Source of the DNA: Holophaga sp.
GTDB lineage: Bacteria; Acidobacteriota; Holophagae; Holophagales; Holophagaceae
Assembly: GCA_030691225.1 (NCBI GenBank)
Contig: JAUYES010000455.1
Span: forward strand, 1 to 5,694
Direction: 5' to 3'
DNA length: 5,694 nt
The translations under genes and the position numbers were made by a program. Below the pieces are notes generated by a model. That model did not search any database. It was not told the origin of the DNA and saw only the letters and a list, made by a program, of their open reading frames with translations. Positions 1-5,694 of the stretch are shown in pieces. The first letter of the stretch is position 1. Each line of letters opens with the position of its first letter.

Positions 1-1
1 G

Positions 2-1114
2 CCTGGCGACTTGGAACCTAATACCGCCATGCAAATGATCTTCTCCCTGGACGGGATGAGGTTTGACACACCCGTGCGCTTTCTCAAGCGGGATGGCTAT
101 CTGCGAGCCTTGTTGACCGTCCCCGAGCAGGTGCTTCACGCCGAACGCCGGGGCAAGATGAGAGCCCGTTTTGGTCCCCGAGAAAAGGCCTCCTGCACCG
201 TGTTAGAAGGCTTTTTTGATGGAAAGGGGGCCACAGGGCGCTTAGTCAATCTCAGCATGGAAGGGTTGTGCATTCGCATCGATCGCGCCATTTCCATTCA
301 GGACAATCACAAGCTGGGCATTACTCCAGAGCTATTCGAGGCGGGCACCGCGCTTCCGATGATCCGAATTCAGAATCTTCCCCATACGCCCACCGTTGAA
401 TGTTCGGGAATTATTTGCTACCTCAGACACTCGCCCATCGGCGTGCTCATGGGGGTTAGGCTGGAAGGGCTGGGAGGCCTGGAAACCCAACACCTGCACC
501 AAGTCATGGCCCGACGCCTTCCGTCCTTCGCCAAAGGCTTTCCCGTTAAGCATCGAAGAGCCGCCATGGAGTTGGAGAATTCCTTGGAAGCACCTTCGGA
601 ATTGGAAGAATCTTGGGATGTTTCCGAGGAAAACGAAGCCTCATCTGAACCTGAAGAAGCCCTGGCAACACAGCAGACAGATAGCCTGCAAGCAGCTCGT
701 CCGGATACCCACGAGCGCCTGCTTCAAATCAAGAAGCGAGGCAAGCGGATCATGATCATCATCAAGGATGATTTGGATCGGGCTATTCTGGGCGGCACGC
801 TTCAAGTGGATGGTTTTCGACTGATTCAGGAAGCCCAGAACATGATCGAGGTGCTGCGATTTTGCCGAACCACGCCGCCCGAATTGATTCTCATGGAACA
901 GCAAGTGGGCACTGTGAGCGCACATGAATTCCTGGGAAAGCTAAAGAGACAAGGCCACTGTACTTCCGTACCTGTGATCCTGATTGCCGAGGCTCCCGAT
1001 CTGCGAACCGCCCTGATGGCCAAAGCCGCGGGTTTTGCCTACGTTCAGCCCAGCCCTGTGAACTACGACGGGGAGCTAAAAGCCGTCATCCACAAATGGC
1101 TGAATTTGGACTGA
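2..1114 (+). CDS. PilZ domain protein with C-terminal degenerate receiver domain (5' end probably beyond window)
   Basis: Probable cytoplasmic c-di-GMP effector. Residues are counted from the TTG at 11. About 45 residues resembling the end of a YcgR-type N-terminal barrel lead into a PilZ domain (about 45-165). This domain has both binding motifs: R47xxxR51, preceded by R46, and N80-x-S82-x-x-G85. Residues 185-235 form a Glu/Ser-rich acidic linker. Residues 245-365 follow the alternating strand/helix pattern of a response-regulator receiver. The acidic pair D253-D254 is kept after strand 1. However, the phosphoacceptor position after 'LILM' is Glu296, the strand-4 Thr/Ser is Ala, and the usual Lys-Pro is absent ('YVQPSP'). 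This suggests it is not phosphorylated in the normal way. No stop precedes TTG-11 in frame. ATG codons at 29 and 35 are alternative starts, but the short N-terminal domain argues that the true start lies off the window. It is convergent with the APE-like operon, so a shared promoter is excluded. Its output and partner are unknown. Confidence 0.85.
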   Translation, partial: PGDLEPNTAMQMIFSLDGMRFDTPVRFLKRDGYLRALLTVPEQVLHAERRGKMRARFGPREKASCTVLEGFFDGKGATGRLVNLSMEGLCIRIDRAISIQDNHKLGITPELFEAGTALPMIRIQNLPHTPTVECSGIICYLRHSPIGVLMGVRLEGLGGLETQHLHQVMARRLPSFAKGFPVKHRRAAMELENSLEAPSELEESWDVSEENEASSEPEEALATQQTDSLQAARPDTHERLLQIKKRGKRIMIIIKDDLDRAILGGTLQVDGFRLIQEAQNMIEVLRFCRTTPPELILMEQQVGTVSAHEFLGKLKRQGHCTSVPVILIAEAPDLRTALMAKAAGFAYVQPSPVNYDGELKAVIHKWLNLD

Positions 1115-1124
1115 GGTCCTTTGC

Positions 1125-2351
1125 TTACTTCTCGCAGCGGAAAATCAAGGATGTGTTGATGCCGCCAAAGGCGAAGTTGTTGCTCATGAAGGTGTCGCAG
1201 GTCATGGCCCGTTCTTCGCCCTTGATGTAGTCCAGATCCGCACAGCGGGGATCGGGGTTATTCAGGTTCAAGGTGGGGGCAACCCAGCCTTCTCGCAGCA
1301 TCTGAATGCCGACCCAGGCTTCGATGGAACCGCAGGCGCCCAGGGCGTGGCCGAAGAAGCTCTTGAGCGAAGAAATGGGAATGGCCCGGCCGAAGGTCTG
1401 GCGGGTGGCGTGGCTCTCGGCGATATCGCCGGGTTGAGTGGCGGTGCCGTGGGCATTCACCCAACCGATGTGATCGGGGGAAAGGGCGGCATCGGCCAGG
1501 GCCAGCTGCATGGTGACGGCCATGGTTTCGGCCTGGGGTTGGGTGACGTGGGCGCCATCGGAATTGGTGCCAAACCCGAGCACCTCGGCGTAGATTTTGG
1601 CGCCGCGGGCCAAGGCGTGCTCCCGTTCTTCGAGAATGAAGGTGCATCCACCTTCGCCTAGCACCAGGCCATCTCGATCCTTGTCGAAGGGCTGGGGCGA
1701 GGTGGCCGGAGAATCGTTGCGCAGGCTGGTGGCAAAGAGCGTGTCGAAGACTGCCGCGTGACAGAAACTGAGTTCATCGCAGCCACCGGCGACCATGACA
1801 TCTTGCTTGCCGTAGCGGATGGCCTCGAAGGCGTAGCCGATGGCTTGGCTGCTGGAGGTGCAGGCGCTGCTGGTGGGAATGACCCGGCCCTTCAGGCTGA
1901 AAAATACACCGATATTAACGGCGGCCGTGTGACTCATGGCCTGAATATAGCCCGTGGCGCTAACGCCCCGGAAATTGCCTTCCACCACGCCGCGTCCCAA
2001 CGCCAGCATGGGCTCCAGGCTGCCCGAGGAGGAACCGTAGGCCACGCCCATTCGGCCGTCGTGAATGGAGGCATCTTCGCGGAGCCCCGCATCATTCAGG
2101 GCCAATTCTGTGGCACGAACGCCCAGCATGGCCACTCGGCCCATGGAGCGCACGATCTTGCGCGGGTAGTGGGAGGGGACCTCGAAGCAATCCGCAGGCA
2201 CGCCCAGGCGGGTCTGGAGATCGGGGTAGATGTCCCATTCGGGCATGTAGCGGACACCGCTTTTGCCGCTTCTCAGAGCCGTCTTGATGGCATCCCAATT
2301 GTCACCAAAGGCAGTGACACCGCCCATGCCCGTAACCACCACCCGGCGCAT
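1125..2351 (-). CDS. apeR: FabF-type beta-ketoacyl-ACP synthase (ApeR-like), last gene of the operon
   Basis: Elongating ketosynthase of the KAS I/II thiolase-fold family. It condenses a malonyl-ACP unit with an acyl or aryl chain in the cytoplasm. The 408-residue length is typical for FabF. It starts 'MRRVVVTGMGGVTAFGD', a classic KAS N-terminus. The catalytic triad is intact: Cys164 in 'SSACTSSS', His301 in 'VNAHGTAT', and His335 in 'KSFFGHALGA' with Lys330 ahead of it. The C-terminal 'NNFAFGGIN' supplies the Phe/Gly-rich gate loop. I prefer ATG-2351, which shares one base with the ketoreductase stop (TGATG) and has a GGAGG nine bases upstream. The TTG at 2354 would add one Met and is equally in frame. 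Its place next to FabG at the operon end matches apeR of aryl polyene clusters, and the symbol rests on that context. A general FabF is the alternative, but a housekeeping fabF would normally sit beside acpP. In APE systems this enzyme is thought to act alongside the ApeO/ApeC pair; its exact step here is inference. Confidence 0.93.
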   Translation of the reverse strand: MRRVVVTGMGGVTAFGDNWDAIKTALRSGKSGVRYMPEWDIYPDLQTRLGVPADCFEVPSHYPRKIVRSMGRVAMLGVRATELALNDAGLREDASIHDGRMGVAYGSSSGSLEPMLALGRGVVEGNFRGVSATGYIQAMSHTAAVNIGVFFSLKGRVIPTSSACTSSSQAIGYAFEAIRYGKQDVMVAGGCDELSFCHAAVFDTLFATSLRNDSPATSPQPFDKDRDGLVLGEGGCTFILEEREHALARGAKIYAEVLGFGTNSDGAHVTQPQAETMAVTMQLALADAALSPDHIGWVNAHGTATQPGDIAESHATRQTFGRAIPISSLKSFFGHALGACGSIEAWVGIQMLREGWVAPTLNLNNPDPRCADLDYIKGEERAMTCDTFMSNNFAFGGINTSLIFRCEK

Positions 2352-3097
2352 CAAATCATGCCTCCGTTGACGCTGATGACCTGGCGAGTGATGTAGTTGG
2401 CGCGATCCGAAAAGAGGAAGCCCACGGTGGCGGCGACATCCTCCGGTTTACCCACACGCTTCATGGGGATGGCTTGCAGGGCATATTCCAGGGAAACGGA
2501 ATCCAGCATTTCGGATTCGATCAAGCCTGGGGCCACGGCGTTTACGGTGATGCCGCGACCGGCCAATTCCACTGCCAGGGCCTTGGTGGCACCGATGAGT
2601 CCTGCCTTGGCGGCGCTGTAGTTCACCTGGCCGCGGTTGCCGATGATGCCGGAAACGGAGGAAATGCAGACGATGCGGCCGCCCTTGCGGGTGCGAATCA
2701 TGGGCATCGTCAGCGGATGCACCACGTTGTAAAAGCCTTCCAGGCTGGTGCGCAGCACCAAGTCCCAGTCGTCTTCGGTCAGGGCAGGAAAGGCGTTATC
2801 GCGGGTGATGCCCGCGTTGCAGACCACCCCGTAGAAGGGACCGTGCGCCTCGATGTGGGCTTCGAGCAGAGCTCGAACGGTGGCGCGTTCTGTAATATCA
2901 AATTGGATTACTTCAGCCTTGCCGCCACTCTGCTGGATTTCAGCCTGAAGGGCTTGGGCTTCGACCAATCGGCTGCGGCAATGCAACGTCACATTGAACC
3001 CATCCTGGGCCAGTTGGAGCGCGATCGCCCGACCGATGCTGCCGGTGGCGCCTGTCACTAGAACGTTTCGGGAAGGGGCTATTTCGGCAGGATTCAT
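2351..3097 (-). CDS. apeQ: FabG-type 3-oxoacyl-ACP reductase (ApeQ-like)
   Basis: Short-chain dehydrogenase/reductase that reduces the 3-keto group of the ACP-bound chain, probably with NADPH. The 248-residue length is normal for FabG. The Rossmann motif is 'TGATGSIG' (residues 15-22), with Ser where the usual TGxxxGIG has its second Gly. 'NAG' is at 94-96. The active site shows Ser147, Tyr160 and Lys164 in the usual SDR spacing ('NYSAAKAG'). The Asn of the FabG tetrad (N112 in E. coli, usually 'NLxG') reads Ser118 in 'TSLEGFYNVVHP'. The C-terminus 'ISVNGGMI' matches the family's cofactor-side tail. The ATG overlaps the upstream hotdog stop by four bases (ATGA), with only a weak SD-like 'GAG' before it, which points to translational coupling. 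Its last codons also carry the ribosome site of the next gene. Between dehydratase and ketosynthase genes it is best read as apeQ rather than housekeeping fabG. Confidence 0.93.
   Translation of the reverse strand: MNPAEIAPSRNVLVTGATGSIGRAIALQLAQDGFNVTLHCRSRLVEAQALQAEIQQSGGKAEVIQFDITERATVRALLEAHIEAHGPFYGVVCNAGITRDNAFPALTEDDWDLVLRTSLEGFYNVVHPLTMPMIRTRKGGRIVCISSVSGIIGNRGQVNYSAAKAGLIGATKALAVELAGRGITVNAVAPGLIESEMLDSVSLEYALQAIPMKRVGKPEDVAATVGFLFSDRANYITRQVISVNGGMI
2361..2365 (-). promoter_or_regulatory. Shine-Dalgarno site of the ApeR-like ketosynthase
   Basis: GGAGG on the - strand lies nine bases before ATG-2351 and six before TTG-2354. It overlaps the codons for the Gly-Gly near the end of the ketoreductase (NGGMI). 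It is the strongest ribosome site in the operon and supports independent as well as coupled translation of the last gene. It fits either start codon. Confidence 0.7.
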
Positions 3098-3519
3098 ACA
3101 GGCTCAAAGGTTTTTAACATAGCACAAGCCAACGGCTGTCCCTGATGACGGATCTCACAACGAAAGGCGCTGAGTCCCGACTCGTCCAGGAAGTGCAACT
3201 TGGCTTCGATTTCCAGCGTTTGCCCAGCCGAAAAGGCCTGGCAGGGTAGTTCGAATTTGATTGTGCCCAGCAGAAAACCCACGCGGGGTTCTTCGCCCAG
3301 CATCCGCTTCTGGAAGCCGCTGTACGCCGAGACGGTCTGGGCCATCAATTCGATTCCAAACCAGCCCGGCATAGCGCCTGAATCATCGGCGTACCAAGCG
3401 GAAGGATCGATATGCGCCAGGGCAATGCAGTTTTCCGGACTGACCTCTTGGATCTCGTCGAGCAAGAGCAGGGGCCGTCGATGCGTCAGTAGGTCTTCGG
3501 GTCGCCAGGATGCGGTCAC
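3094..3519 (-). CDS. Second FabZ-like hotdog-fold protein (ApeP-like paralogue)
   Basis: Hotdog-fold protein of the FabA/FabZ dehydratase superfamily, expected to act on 3-hydroxyacyl-ACP. With a GTG start at 3519 it has 141 residues. 'HRRPLLLLDEI' (13-23) is the typical N-terminal helix entry. 'MPGWFGIELMAQT' (50-62) carries the central-helix Glu57, equivalent to the FabZ catalytic Glu. Counting back fourteen residues, the FabZ His position is Tyr43 ('AWYADDSG'). 'GFLLGTIKF' (81-89) is the conserved strand after the helix. I prefer GTG-3519 because GGGAG lies six bases upstream. A GTG at 3546 would add nine residues and leave a four-base gap to the previous gene, but has no good ribosome site. 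The whole length aligns without large gaps to its upstream neighbour, so the two look like tandem duplicates that have diverged considerably. It may be a catalytic dehydratase, a structural partner of an ApeI-like subunit, or a heterodimer partner of its twin. The sequence does not decide. Confidence 0.88.
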   Translation of the reverse strand: MTASWRPEDLLTHRRPLLLLDEIQEVSPENCIALAHIDPSAWYADDSGAMPGWFGIELMAQTVSAYSGFQKRMLGEEPRVGFLLGTIKFELPCQAFSAGQTLEIEAKLHFLDESGLSAFRCEIRHQGQPLACAMLKTFEPV

Positions 3520-3525
3520 AGGGCG

Positions 3526-3530
3526 CTCCC
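3526..3530 (-). promoter_or_regulatory. Shine-Dalgarno site deciding the start of the second hotdog gene
   Basis: GGGAG on the - strand sits six bases before the in-frame GTG at 3519. The longer start, GTG-3546, has only a weak 'GGA' about fourteen bases upstream. The shorter form therefore looks more likely, although the longer frame is open and would place the gene four bases from its neighbour. Confidence 0.5.
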
Positions 3531-3550
3531 GCAGAAAAATAGGCACGTCG

Positions 3551-3964
3551 TCATGCGGTTTCCAAAACTTTCAGGGTGGCCTCCGCCACGGTGGTTTCAT
3601 TTAGTGAGATTTGGCAAAGGAAGGCGCTTTGGCCAAAGACTCCGGCATAGTCCAGCTCGGCTTGGATCACCAAGGTGGAATCGGCCGGAAAGTGGGCCAG
3701 GGTGCTTTGGTAGCGGCGCGTGCCAAGCAGATAGCCGCATTTAGGACTCGCAGCGTCCCGGTTCTTCCAGCCGCTATGGGCGGCGGCGGTTTGGGCCATC
3801 AGTTCGAGACCCAGCCAAGCGGGCATCGTGCCATCGGCATTGGCATACCAGGCCGCTGGATTCACCCGGAGGCTTGTGCGGCAAAGGGTCTCAGATACCT
3901 CAACCACCGCGTCCAGCAACAACATGGGCGGGTGTTGGGGCACGAATTCCTGAATGGGCTTCAT
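3551..3964 (-). CDS. apeP: FabZ-like hotdog-fold 3-hydroxyacyl-ACP dehydratase (ApeP-like)
   Basis: Small hotdog protein of 137 residues, close to the length of known ApeP proteins. It is expected to take part in dehydrating the 3-hydroxyacyl-ACP intermediate to a trans double bond. 'HPPMLLLDAV' (11-20) opens the fold. 'MPAWLGLELMAQT' (47-59) is the central helix with Glu54 at the FabZ catalytic position. The FabZ His (as in HFPxxPxxPG) is replaced by Tyr40 within 'AAWYANADG'. 'GYLLGTRRY' (77-85) follows. The ATG at 3964 overlaps the ketosynthase stop by four bases (ATGA), and a GGGA lies five bases upstream. It sits directly after the ApeO-like ketosynthase, the usual place of apeP. A second copy follows it at 3094-3519, so the apeP name could belong to either. 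The family call is secure, while actual dehydratase activity is inferred because the histidine is not at the standard place. Confidence 0.9.
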   Translation of the reverse strand: MKPIQEFVPQHPPMLLLDAVVEVSETLCRTSLRVNPAAWYANADGTMPAWLGLELMAQTAAAHSGWKNRDAASPKCGYLLGTRRYQSTLAHFPADSTLVIQAELDYAGVFGQSAFLCQISLNETTVAEATLKVLETA

Positions 3965-5157
3965 GGGCGTCCCACGATCAGGCTTAAATTATTGCCGCCG
4001 AAGGCGAAGGCGTTGGAAAGGCAGATGCGAGCCTGACCAAGCGTTTGGCCCTCCGTGACCAAGGGCAGTGCGGGCAATTCCGGATCCGCCACGCCATCCC
4101 AGCGATGGGGTGGCAGCAAGTCACCAGGGTTCCAGCTTGGTTGCAGGGTCAACCAGCAAAAGGCCAATTCTGTCGCCGCCGCTGCGCCCAGCGTATGCCC
4201 GGTCAGGGGTTTGGTGCCGCTGCAGCGCACGCCGTGAGGAAAGACTCCGGCGATGGCACGACTCTCCATTTCGTCGTTCTTGGGCGTGGCCGTGGCGTGC
4301 ATGTTCAGGTAGCCAATCTGCTCTGGCTTCAAGCCCGCGTCCGCCAGGGCCATGCGCATGGCATTTTCCGCGCCAAGGCCCGTGGGGTCAGGTGCTGAGA
4401 TGTGATGGGCGTCGCTGGTTTCGCCCACCCCAAGCAGGGCCACTTCGGCTTCTTCCCTTCGCAGAATGAAGAGCACGGCCCCCTCGCCAATATTGATGCC
4501 CTCGCGGTTGCGGCTCATGGGATTGGTCAGGTTGGTGGAAGTTGCTTCCAGGGCCTTGAAGCCATTGAGGGTCAGCTTGCACAGGGAGTCCGCGCCGCCG
4601 GTGATCACGGCATCGCAGATGCCTAGGCGAATGAGATTTCGCGCCGTGGCAATGGCGCGACCACTGGACGTGCAGGCGGTCGAAACGGTGATGGCCGGAC
4701 CCCGTAGGCCCAGGTAATCCGCCAAAAAGGGCGCTGGGCGGCCGATTTCCTGTTGAAAGTAATGGTAGGCATCGGGGAAGGCTTGGTGCTCCATGTGATA
4801 AGCCATGGCCTTTTCGCCCGAATCCATGCCCGAAGTGCTGGTACCAAGCACCACGCCGATGCGGCTGGGGCCGTGTTTGACGAGTTCGGCTTCGACCTCG
4901 TTGCGGATTTCTTCCAGCGCTGCCAGGAGTAGTCGAGCGTTGCGGCTGTCATCGATACCGAAGGCCGAAGGGAGAGGTGCCAGCTCGCTGAGCACGCGGC
5001 CCACGCGAGCGTCTTTGCCTGGAATCCAACCGCTTTCGAGCAACAGCCCCGAGGTGTCGCCACGAAACAGGCCTTGGGCCACTGGTGTTTTTCCTCGGCC
5101 TAGGGCATTCACCAGGCCAAGTGCGGAGAGATAAAAGGGCGCAGTCGTCATGGGCAT
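3961..5157 (-). CDS. apeO: Beta-ketoacyl-ACP synthase, KAS I/II family (ApeO-like)
   Basis: Condensing enzyme of 398 residues and the probable main chain-extending ketosynthase of the pathway. The nucleophile Cys162 lies in 'STACTSSG'. The two histidines are His288 in 'LNMHATATPKND' and His321 in 'KPLTGHTLGAAA' (Lys316 ahead). 'NAFAFGGNN' closes the active site near the C-terminus. The first histidine motif normally reads HGTxT; here the Gly is Ala289. With the Cys present, this is a catalytic ketosynthase and not a Cys-less chain-length factor. It differs widely from the other ketosynthase in the window, especially across the first 100 residues. ATG-5157 shares one base with the lipoprotein stop (TGATG). 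TTG-5160 and ATG-5151 are alternatives in frame, and none has a strong ribosome site, so coupling is likely. The assignment to apeO rests on the HxTATPxND signature and the position between the DUF3261 lipoprotein and the hotdog genes. In the literature ApeO works with a partner, ApeC, which is not in this window. Confidence 0.92.
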   Translation of the reverse strand: MPMTTAPFYLSALGLVNALGRGKTPVAQGLFRGDTSGLLLESGWIPGKDARVGRVLSELAPLPSAFGIDDSRNARLLLAALEEIRNEVEAELVKHGPSRIGVVLGTSTSGMDSGEKAMAYHMEHQAFPDAYHYFQQEIGRPAPFLADYLGLRGPAITVSTACTSSGRAIATARNLIRLGICDAVITGGADSLCKLTLNGFKALEATSTNLTNPMSRNREGINIGEGAVLFILRREEAEVALLGVGETSDAHHISAPDPTGLGAENAMRMALADAGLKPEQIGYLNMHATATPKNDEMESRAIAGVFPHGVRCSGTKPLTGHTLGAAAATELAFCWLTLQPSWNPGDLLPPHRWDGVADPELPALPLVTEGQTLGQARICLSNAFAFGGNNLSLIVGRP

Positions 5158-5693
5158 CAATCTTCAAGCGTGGTGATGGTGGCGCGAATGGAAGCGGAGG
5201 GAATATCTAAGGTGACTTTTTTGAAAAGGGGCGGTTGTCCTTCTCGGCGCAAGGTCAGAACCGTGCGCCCTTTGCGGCGCAATTCACGCACTTCGCCGCT
5301 TTCCTCGAGCGTGGCATTGGCTTCGAGGCCCTTGCGCAGGTCTTCCAGGGGCCAAGCGGCTAACTGAATCAACGCGGGCAGTAGGCGGGGATCGAACATC
5401 TGGGGCAAGGGAATTCGTTTGTCGACGAGCACGGCGCCTTGTTTGAGCTGGATGGTGAAAAGGGTCTGCCCCATGGGGGTTGAAGCCACGATGCTCATGC
5501 GCTCGGCATCATTCTCCACGGAGGTCACTAGCAGTTCTTCGCTGCCATCGGGCATCTGAAAACGCACTTCCTGGGTGGAGAAGAGTTTCGGTCCATCGGC
5601 GGGAGCCCTAAGCGCGAAAGGCACCCCACGCCCCAACATGAGGGGACCGTTGGCCGGATTGCGGCAGCCGATCAGGGCAAGGGCCACCAGAGG
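5157..5693 (-). CDS. DUF3261-type lipoprotein of aryl polyene clusters (ApeN-like; 5' partial)
   Basis: Predicted lipoprotein whose reading frame stays open to the right edge, so the first part of the signal peptide is missing. The visible start is hydrophobic ('ALALIGC') with a lipobox L-I-G-C, the lipidated Cys being encoded at 5664-5666. The next residue is Arg, so there is no Asp retention signal; by the E. coli Lol rule this predicts outer-membrane anchoring facing the periplasm. The mature part is about 169 residues. Its central region reads like DUF3261: 'MGQTLFTIQ', then 'KRIPLPQMFDPRLLPAL', then 'AAWPLEDLRKGL', followed by alternating strands rich in Arg and Lys. A GTG at 5687 lies inside the signal peptide and is unlikely to be the true start. 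In APE clusters a DUF3261 gene commonly precedes apeO. The proposed role, handling or placing the lipid-linked pigment at the outer membrane, is inference. No catalytic motif is visible. Confidence 0.82.
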   Translation of the reverse strand, partial: PLVALALIGCRNPANGPLMLGRGVPFALRAPADGPKLFSTQEVRFQMPDGSEELLVTSVENDAERMSIVASTPMGQTLFTIQLKQGAVLVDKRIPLPQMFDPRLLPALIQLAAWPLEDLRKGLEANATLEESGEVRELRRKGRTVLTLRREGQPPLFKKVTLDIPSASIRATITTLED

Positions 5694-5694
5694 A

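Noticed and set aside
1108..1119. Small inverted repeat GGAC-TGAG-GTCC at the stop of the PilZ gene, followed by TTT
   Set aside because: The stem is only four base pairs and the T-run is three bases long and interrupted, too weak to call an intrinsic terminator.
1125..2351. ApeR-like gene as housekeeping fabF
   Set aside because: Neither acpP nor other fatty acid synthase core genes flank it, and it is coupled to pigment-type genes; however, family membership alone cannot separate the two.
1758..2396. Long + strand open frame (212 codons) opposite the ApeR-like gene
   Set aside because: It is antisense to a clearly conserved ketosynthase, has a low-complexity Gly/Ala/His-rich translation with no recognisable domain, and arises from the codon bias of the real gene.
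2474..3061. Long + strand open frame (195 codons) opposite the FabG-like gene
   Set aside because: It lies wholly antisense to a secure FabG with intact Ser-Tyr-Lys; its translation shows no family motif.
3611..4036. + strand open frame across the hotdog/ketosynthase junction
   Set aside because: It spans two real - strand genes and has no plausible ribosome site or domain.
5157..5687. GTG at 5687 as the true start of the lipoprotein
   Set aside because: It would leave only seven residues before the lipobox Cys with no basic n-region; the frame is open to the window edge, so the start is upstream.

Overview
The window holds seven protein genes that fill almost all of it. One lies on the + strand at the left end. 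Six lie on the - strand as a tightly packed, translationally coupled operon read from right to left. No RNA gene, insertion sequence, CRISPR array or gene-free stretch over 300 bases is visible. The longest gap is 10-31 bases, depending on start choice. Both outer genes run off the window: the left gene is open at its 5' edge, and the lipoprotein gene at the right has lost the start of its signal peptide.

The - strand genes, in order of transcription, are: a DUF3261-type lipoprotein (5157-5693, partial), a ketosynthase resembling ApeO (3961-5157), two tandem FabZ-like hotdog proteins resembling ApeP (3551-3964 and 3094-3519), a FabG-type ketoreductase resembling ApeQ (2351-3097), and a FabF-type ketosynthase resembling ApeR (1125-2351). 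From my knowledge of the family, this order matches the end of aryl polyene (APE) type pigment clusters (N-O-P-Q-R), the group that also includes xanthomonadin and flexirubin loci. The extra ApeP-like copy is the notable departure. Together the enzymes make up an elongation cycle on an acyl carrier protein: condensation, ketoreduction and dehydration without enoyl reduction, which would leave conjugated double bonds. The carrier proteins, aryl-priming enzymes, ApeI-like dehydratase, chain-length factor, acyltransferases and exporter are not in the window and would be expected to the right of it.

The + strand gene (2-1114) converges on the operon with a 10-base gap. It encodes a PilZ domain with an intact c-di-GMP binding motif, an acidic linker, and a receiver-like domain whose phosphoacceptor Asp is replaced by Glu.

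The lipobox, the Lol-type +2 residue and the APE-like pathway point to a diderm (Gram-negative) bacterium of moderately high GC by eye. Pseudomonadota is possible, but another diderm phylum such as Acidobacteriota cannot be excluded. I cannot name the genus. The strongest leads are the duplicated ApeP-like pair lacking the FabZ histidine, and the PilZ/pseudo-receiver fusion.
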